A stretch of DNA of 34,881 nt, taken from NCBI GenBank assembly GCA_946188165.1, contig CAMHTW010000036.1:1-34881 (forward strand), written 5' to 3'. The notes below the pieces were generated by a model. The model worked only from the letters and a program-made list of their open reading frames with translations. It did no database searches and had not been told where the DNA came from. Both the position numbers and the translations under genes were made by a program. Shown here one piece after another: positions 30,404 to 34,881 of the stretch; the first letter of the stretch is position 1, and every line of letters begins with the position of its first letter. This DNA is from an uncultured Prevotella sp. (GTDB lineage Bacteria > Bacteroidota > Bacteroidia > Bacteroidales > Bacteroidaceae).

Positions 30404-32739
30404 TTGACAAAAAAGTCCTTCGGACCTGTGGTATAGAGATTGGCGAAGTTGGCATAGTTGTAGATGCCTACGTGTGAACCCAACGTATGCCGCGCACAGT
30501 ACAGATACAGATCGCGATAGGTGCCGTCGGGATATTCAGTGGCGTGGCCGATGAGGTTACGGCTGAAGCGGTCGCACATCCATACACCTAATTCATTACT
30601 CCACGCGTCGGCAAACGACTGCTCGTAGGCACCTGCCGAACAGATGGCCAACACGCCGGGGATGCCCTCAAGGGCTTGCCCCATATTGGCCGAATAACAC
30701 GGTTCAAGGCAGACAAGCATCTGACGGAACTGCTTGTTGTCGGCCATTTCTTGTAGTGTCGCAGACAGCATCTGTGCAGTCATGCCTTGTCCGGTGGGAT
30801 TGGTGCGCCACACCATCTCATTGCTGCCGTTAACCTCCTTGCTACGACCGTGACCGCTCCAGAAGAACACCACGTTCTGTCCCGCGTCGCTGGGCAACAC
30901 CACGGGCGTCTTATCGGTCTTCACACCCTTGAGGATGTTACAGATGTCCTGTGGCGTGAGGTCGGCATTCTTGTAGTCGATGACGGCACCCTGACGCAGG
31001 TCTTTGCCGTTAGGGTCGGTACGCACGGCACCCGCATCTTTGTTTTCCGGTGCGTTGGCGCAGTCGTCGGCGGTAATCAGTATGATATGGTCGTCGTCAT
31101 AGCCGCCAGCCTTCAGCATCTGGTAAATACTCAGCACGTCGGCCTCGTGGCGGTAGTTGCTCCAGCCGTTGCTGCCCTGTACCAAGACGGCATACTGATT
31201 GGTGAGGGCAGGGTAGGTGATTGGGGCGATGCTCTTGCTGTATTCGGAGTCGAACTTCTTCTCGGCATCCTTCATCAGATAGTTCCACGACGCCAGCGTC
31301 TGACCAGTCTGGGCATTACCCGTCGTGCTGAAATAACTACGATGGTAGATTTTCCCTTCATTGATATACCAGTTGACGTAAGTCGTATTCAAGGCGGCTG
31401 TATAGCACTGGCTGTCGAATTGCACGGCACCTGAGGCACCCTTGAATCCGATCAGCTGCCCCTGTTCGAGGGCCGAGAGGTAAAGCTCCATGCCCGTCTC
31501 ACTCCATGCGTAGCCGGAAAGCATATTATCGGTGGTGCAGATATCAATGATGGCATCGTTCAGATTAGTCACCTCTGGGTGGTGCTCCAGGTAGTTCGAC
31601 GCAAAGGCTGCCAGCAGCAGTGCGTCGTAGAACTTGCACTCTGCAAAGGTAGGCTTGGTGTCATAGCGGGCCTCATAGCTCATCTCGAAGCCCGTCATCG
31701 GGTCGGCGTAGGGTGAGAACCCCTGATACTCGTCAATCAAGATAATACCGTGGGGACCCAAATTGGCGATGCCTTCATCAGTCAAATTGGGAAGCACATA
31801 ATAGACGGGTGACCATCTCACTATGAGCCTGCCCAAAAAATCATTAGAAAACCACTCGTCAGGATTAATCCCCCACCATTCGATACGGATGCGGGATATA
31901 TCATAGACCTGCCTCACATCGTTGACAACAAGGAACTGAGGAATATTTAAGCTTGCCCCTACGACACTGCCAATTTCATCGTAATACGCACGCAGGTTCT
32001 GATAGAAAGCAGTGGTGTCGGCATACTGTTCGCACACTATAAAACTGATGCCGAGTTCGTTGGCCTGGAAAGGAGCCCACTCCACAAATGTCTGACCGTA
32101 GGTACCGGCAGGCGCATAGAGTGCAGCTTGCTTCGAGCCAGTAATCTCATACTCTTTCATGTCAGCCCCCATGAGGAAATCCGCATAGTATGACATGACT
32201 AATTCTGCCAGCGATACGTCGGTCTCTGTGAGCGACCAGAGGAAGGGCTGCTGTCCGTCGCCTGTGCTGGTGATGGCAAAGCGTCGGATGACAGTCTCGC
32301 TGGTGGCGGTGGGCAGGATGAGCGGTTTCTTGGTCTGCTGACAGTAGGGCGCCAGCTGCTCCACATTGTCGCTGTCGAAGGGACCAATGACGGCCAACAG
32401 GTCATCGCGGTTAGCCAGCCGTTCGCCTAATGCTTTCATGTTGTTGCCGTACTCGTCGTACCACTCCAGTTTCAGGTCGATACACAGTGTGTCGTGCAAC
32501 TGGGCGTTGTGCAGGCTCTGAAGCATCCAGTCGGCGGTGCGTTCCAGACGAGCCTTCATGATGGGGTCATTAAGCGGTGCCACCACGGCCACCGTCTTCG
32601 TCACCCAGCGGCGCGAGTCCTTATAGATGATGTTGTCGTCCTCCGTCTTACAAGAAGTGAATACCAGACAATGAATCATGAATAGCCCTACGGCGCACAG
32701 CCACATCATCCATCTTCCATCTACCATCTTACTTCTCAT
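30397..32739 (-). CDS. Lipoprotein fusing a type 1 periplasmic-binding domain to a C13 (legumain-like) cysteine peptidase
   Basis: 780 residues in the longest form; the start is ambiguous because ATGs at 32739, 32727, 32709 and 32706 all lie in a heptamer array. Leader ...GLFMIHCLVFTS with lipid Cys30, then KTEDD (acidic, surface-export-like). Residues about 47-470 look like a LivJ-type binding fold (VTKTVAVVAPLND; RDDLLAVIGPFDSDN; CQQTKKPLILPTATSETV; AALYAPAGTYGQTFVEW; FYDALLLAAFASNYL). Residues about 514-760 match the C13 family: YAVLVQGSNGWSNYRHEAD (catalytic-type Asn528, pocket Arg530-His531), VVFFWSGHGRS (His630) and LVCLEPCYSANMG (Glu679, Cys681), then GAYEQSFADAW. This mirrors human legumain around Asn42, Arg44-His45, His148, Glu187 and Cys189. 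The partner of legumain Asp231 appears to be Val719. It follows the BMP-like gene with overlapping ends. Activity and substrate are inference. Confidence 0.85.
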   Translation of the reverse strand: MRSKMVDGRWMMWLCAVGLFMIHCLVFTSCKTEDDNIIYKDSRRWVTKTVAVVAPLNDPIMKARLERTADWMLQSLHNAQLHDTLCIDLKLEWYDEYGNNMKALGERLANRDDLLAVIGPFDSDNVEQLAPYCQQTKKPLILPTATSETVIRRFAITSTGDGQQPFLWSLTETDVSLAELVMSYYADFLMGADMKEYEITGSKQAALYAPAGTYGQTFVEWAPFQANELGISFIVCEQYADTTAFYQNLRAYYDEIGSVVGASLNIPQFLVVNDVRQVYDISRIRIEWWGINPDEWFSNDFLGRLIVRWSPVYYVLPNLTDEGIANLGPHGIILIDEYQGFSPYADPMTGFEMSYEARYDTKPTFAECKFYDALLLAAFASNYLEHHPEVTNLNDAIIDICTTDNMLSGYAWSETGMELYLSALEQGQLIGFKGASGAVQFDSQCYTAALNTTYVNWYINEGKIYHRSYFSTTGNAQTGQTLASWNYLMKDAEKKFDSEYSKSIAPITYPALTNQYAVLVQGSNGWSNYRHEADVLSIYQMLKAGGYDDDHIILITADDCANAPENKDAGAVRTDPNGKDLRQGAVIDYKNADLTPQDICNILKGVKTDKTPVVLPSDAGQNVVFFWSGHGRSKEVNGSNEMVWRTNPTGQGMTAQMLSATLQEMADNKQFRQMLVCLEPCYSANMGQALEGIPGVLAICSAGAYEQSFADAWSNELGVWMCDRFSRNLIGHATEYPDGTYRDLYLYCARHTLGSHVGIYNYANFANLYTTGPKDFFVKK
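32654..32681. repeat. Heptamer-derived signal peptide of the C13 fusion protein
   Basis: Units gaagtga, ataccag, acaatga, atcatga in phase, aligning with the arrays in the leaders of the BMP-like gene and the OstA-like gene. They encode the core FMIHCLVFTS. Confidence 0.7.
32704..32738. repeat. Heptamer array at the BMP-like/C13 gene junction
   Basis: Units catcatc, catcttc, catctac, catctta, cttctca in phase. The fourth unit holds the BMP gene stop codon TAA (32731-32729), and every catc unit contributes an ATG on the coding strand, so the C13 gene start is drawn from the array. Confidence 0.85.
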
Positions 32740-33883
32740 ATCGCTCCACCTCCTTTCTGATAGCTACTTGGCGCAGGCTGTCCAAATCAACCCGCTTTTT
32801 GAAATACTCATATCCATTAGCACCGGCATATTGGTATCCCTCCCTGATGGTGCCAGTAGCCCCGTCAGCAAGCCCCAGTGTCTGGTGCTTAGGCATCGAT
32901 TCCTTGAGCCATAGTCCAATATAATCAACCATCACCTTGTCGATATGCTTTACAACCGAGAAGAGACAGGACTCGTTGTCGTAGCACATGTCGCCATCAA
33001 TGCCTACGTAACAGTCGTAGTCGTAGAGAAGTGAATTAGTGTGCAAAGCACGGAAGATGGCGTGCATGGCTCCTCCGCATATCGGGACGAAAGTTACATT
33101 ATTATCTTCTTCCTCACTGAAGTAATGTTTTTCCTCTTGATAAATGCGCATGGCAGTGGTGTCGGCCATCGTAAAACCGCCCACGGGCTCGTCACTCAGA
33201 TAGCGCACATGCAGCTGAACAGGATACTGATCGTTCCAATGGCGTGAGTCGTTATAGCCTGCTATGAATCCCTCGCCTGCCTCTCGAACGGTCTGCGTAT
33301 AGGGATTGGCCAACAACACGGTGAGCAAATCAGAGACGCCATAGTGTGCCATACAGCCGCCCATATACATGGCGCCGTAGTAGTCAATATAGAAGGTAGA
33401 ACCCTTGCCCTCCAGCGGTGTGGTGGTCTCCATATACAGCAGGTCGGCATAGGGGTTCTTCTCCAGTCGTTTGTTGTTCTTGCGGATGTAAGCATCATAC
33501 ACGGGACTTGGTGTGATGAACAATCGTCTGACGGTGTCGGTGGTGTTCTCCATCTGGCTGAACATCGTCTCCAAATAGGCCAGTCCCTGCTCCTCGCTCT
33601 CAGGTGCCAGCTGCAGGGTACGCACACCATACTGCTTGGCGGCTGCCTCCACGCCCTTGTATATCAGGTCGCAGTACGAGCGGTCGCCCAAACTGTTGGG
33701 GCCGTAGATTACCGTCACCAGCGGTGTCGTGGCGGGTTGTTCCTCGCCAGGTGTGGGCTTGTAGATCGTGTCGCCCTCCTTGGTGCAGGAAGTGAAGAGT
33801 AAACAATGGATAGCGAACAGTGCAGTGCACAGCCCCATCTTCCATCTTACATCAGCCATCAGCCTTCTTCCTTCAGCCATCAT
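32729..33883 (-). CDS. BMP-family (basic membrane protein/nucleoside-binding-like) lipoprotein
   Basis: 384 residues in the longest form; Met9 (33859) or Met16 (33838) are likelier starts since everything upstream is heptamer array. Leader ...ALFAIHCLLFTS, lipid Cys33, then TKEGDTIYK. The body starts PLVTVIYGPNSLGDRSYCD and LIYKGVEAAAKQYGVRT, the BMP/PnrA-type opening, and continues with TFYIDYYGAMYMGGCMAHYG, EAGEGFIAGYNDSRHW, FVPICGGAMHAIFRAL and VGIDGDMCYDNESCLFSVVKHID, the family's ligand-cleft region. BMP proteins usually bind nucleosides for an ABC importer, but no permease or ATPase is here. The leader resembles that of the C13 fusion protein downstream, including the residues after the Cys (CTKEGDTIYK against CKTEDDNIIYK). 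Confidence 0.8.
   Translation of the reverse strand: MMAEGRRLMADVRWKMGLCTALFAIHCLLFTSCTKEGDTIYKPTPGEEQPATTPLVTVIYGPNSLGDRSYCDLIYKGVEAAAKQYGVRTLQLAPESEEQGLAYLETMFSQMENTTDTVRRLFITPSPVYDAYIRKNNKRLEKNPYADLLYMETTTPLEGKGSTFYIDYYGAMYMGGCMAHYGVSDLLTVLLANPYTQTVREAGEGFIAGYNDSRHWNDQYPVQLHVRYLSDEPVGGFTMADTTAMRIYQEEKHYFSEEEDNNVTFVPICGGAMHAIFRALHTNSLLYDYDCYVGIDGDMCYDNESCLFSVVKHIDKVMVDYIGLWLKESMPKHQTLGLADGATGTIREGYQYAGANGYEYFKKRVDLDSLRQVAIRKEVERYEK
33789..33823. repeat. Heptamer-derived signal peptide of the BMP-like lipoprotein
   Basis: Units gaagtga, agagtaa, acaatgg, atagcga, acagtgc in phase, encoding LFAIHCLLFTS on the coding strand. Confidence 0.75.
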
Positions 33884-33898
33884 ACATCATCCATCACC
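33836..33898. repeat. Nine-unit heptamer array between the small lipoprotein and BMP-like genes
   Basis: Units catcttc, catctta, catcagc, catcagc, cttcttc, cttcagc, catcata, catcatc, catcacc in strict phase. It starts right beside the TAG stop of the small lipoprotein gene (33901-33899) and ends at Met16 of the BMP-like frame. Candidate start codons of the BMP-like gene are therefore supplied by the array. Confidence 0.9.
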
Positions 33899-34516
33899 CT
33901 ATCGGTTGTCCTCAGTGGCGCCGTCGTCTGCGATGCCAGTGCCCTGGGTGCTGTCGTCACCCACATTGCCGCCCCAGGCGACAGTGGTTTCAGAAACAGA
34001 GAAGTCCTTGGCAAAGGCACGAGCCAGCTGACAGTTGGCGGTGATAGCACCGAGATACTGTCCCAGACCGTCGGCATAGAACACTGCCTCCATATCGGGT
34101 GTTTTCTCCGTGGCTCCTGCGTTGAGCTGCTGACCATCCTGGTCAAGCCAGCTGTAGGCCACCTGACCTTTGGCGCTGAGGGTGTATTCCCCATCAGCCA
34201 CACTACCCTTCAGCGTGGGCTGGATGTTCAGACCTGCCTTGGCTGGCAATGGGATGGTGACACGCTTCGTCCAGGTGGTGGACGACATCTGTTCCTGTGC
34301 CACCTGACCATTCTCACCGATATAGCGCACGGTGACCGTTGCTACGTCGAGCAGCTGCTGCGAAACAGTGGCACTATAATCTACCTTCACACTCGTTGCC
34401 ACCTTCTCTGGAGGTGTTGGGGGGGTATCTGTGCTATCGTCACCACCACAAGCGGTAAGGCTGCCGAGGACCAGCAGGCCCCCGAGCAGCATATTCATTA
34501 TCTTTATCTTCTTCAT
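33899..34516 (-). CDS. Small surface lipoprotein of unknown function
   Basis: 205 residues. Leader MKKIKIMNMLLGGLLVLGSL, lipobox LTAC with Cys23, then GGDDSTDTPPTPPEK: an acidic run and Pro linker suggesting surface exposure. Then beta-rich sequence (ATSVKVDYSATVSQQLL, VATVTVRYIGENGQVAQEQM, TWTKRVTIPLPAKAGLN, GEYTLSAKGQVAYSWLDQDG), Ig-like in look, and a low-complexity Asp/Gly/Thr end (GDDSTQGTGIADDGATEDNR). I recognise no family. It lies 6 bases after the edge gene and next to the BMP-like gene, so it is in the same operon. Confidence 0.75.
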   Translation of the reverse strand: MKKIKIMNMLLGGLLVLGSLTACGGDDSTDTPPTPPEKVATSVKVDYSATVSQQLLDVATVTVRYIGENGQVAQEQMSSTTWTKRVTIPLPAKAGLNIQPTLKGSVADGEYTLSAKGQVAYSWLDQDGQQLNAGATEKTPDMEAVFYADGLGQYLGAITANCQLARAFAKDFSVSETTVAWGGNVGDDSTQGTGIADDGATEDNR

Positions 34517-34522
34517 TGCCGT

Positions 34523-34881
34523 TTATCTTTTAATAACTTTCTTACCATTGATAATATTGATTCCCGTTGTCGGAGTTGACAACTGACGACCATTCAGGTC
34601 GTAGATGCGCTCTGTACCGTCGCTGTCGATGGTGCGCAACTGCTCGATGCCTGTCACGTCTTCCAGCGTCATGCCGATGGCACGGGCACCTGCTACGCCA
34701 CGGTTCTGCAACAGATAGGCACGGTAAGGCAGGATGCGGGCAGCACGGTGATTGTCGGTGTCAGACATCACAGGATGCCACTTGCCGTCCTGCTGCAGGG
34801 TATAGGCGCCCAGTTCGGCAGCCTCGGCATTGCTGATGCCGTAGAGGGTGCCGCGCATCGAATAGCCCGGGGCATCCTGCT
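34523..34881 (-). CDS. Secreted protein with a C-terminal sorting-type tail (C-terminal part; runs off the right edge)
   Basis: The frame is open through base 34881 (reading QDAPGYS before the first internal Met), so the true start is outside and at least 118 residues are visible. The segment LPYRAYLLQNRGVAGARAIGM and the ending ERIYDLNGRQLS...GINIINGKKVIKR are typical of Prevotella secreted or surface proteins and resemble the short type IX secretion tails. The N-terminal functional domain is not visible. It is the first visible gene of the operon with the small lipoprotein, BMP-like and C13 fusion genes. Confidence 0.75.
   Translation of the reverse strand, partial: QDAPGYSMRGTLYGISNAEAAELGAYTLQQDGKWHPVMSDTDNHRAARILPYRAYLLQNRGVAGARAIGMTLEDVTGIEQLRTIDSDGTERIYDLNGRQLSTPTTGINIINGKKVIKR

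Noticed and set aside
33806..34579. Plus-strand frame of 257 codons at the right edge
   Set aside because: It covers two minus-strand genes with signal peptides and includes heptamer array translation; treated as antisense shadow.

Overview
The window looks like a chromosomal segment of a Bacteroidota bacterium, most likely of the Prevotella group. The support is sequence-internal: promoters with the Bacteroidota -7 element TAnnTTTG rather than sigma-70 boxes, lipoproteins with acidic residues just after the lipid-bearing Cys, OmpA-type porins, OstA-like LPS proteins and secreted proteins ending in a Prevotella-style 'GR..GI.I.NGKKV' tail. Nearly everything is on the minus strand; only one recognised gene (8529-9566) is on the plus strand. 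The species is not determinable from this alone.

Layout, left to right: the 5' part of asnS (1-391); rluB with a long disordered N-terminus, and purB; tRNA-Val(UAC); a tandem-ACT protein with an arylacetate (phenylacetate)-CoA ligase; a 434-bp gap with an unusual repeat cluster; a beta-helix lipoprotein; two OmpA-family genes, a plus-strand outer-membrane protein, a secreted protein and a coiled-coil lipoprotein; a tight five-gene run guaB - parvulin - SurA-like parvulin - OstA/LptA-like - mutL; a clpP-clpX-recQ-hypothetical run preceded by tig; lptB; and at the right edge an operon of at least four surface or secreted proteins.

Two things stand out. First, the right-edge operon encodes a lipoprotein that fuses a type 1 periplasmic-binding domain to a C13 (legumain/GPI8-like) cysteine peptidase domain with the catalytic Asn, His and Cys visible. 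It lies next to a BMP-family binding lipoprotein that shares its leader peptide, a small lipoprotein and a protein with a sorting-type tail. No transporter permease or ATPase is present, so this may be a ligand-sensing or processing system at the cell surface rather than an uptake system.

Second, at least 18 short tandem arrays of different heptanucleotides (strict 7-bp period, different sequence at each locus) are scattered through the window. Many start exactly at a stop codon and fill the gap to the next gene. Three lie directly upstream of -7 promoter boxes. Three form the hydrophobic cores of signal peptides and three lie inside mutL. Neither observation is explained by ordinary gene content.

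Functionally the core genes cover translation and RNA modification (asnS, rluB, tRNA-Val), purine synthesis (purB, guaB), protein folding and turnover (tig, clpP, clpX), DNA repair (mutL, recQ) and outer-membrane biogenesis (two parvulins, OstA-like protein, lptB).
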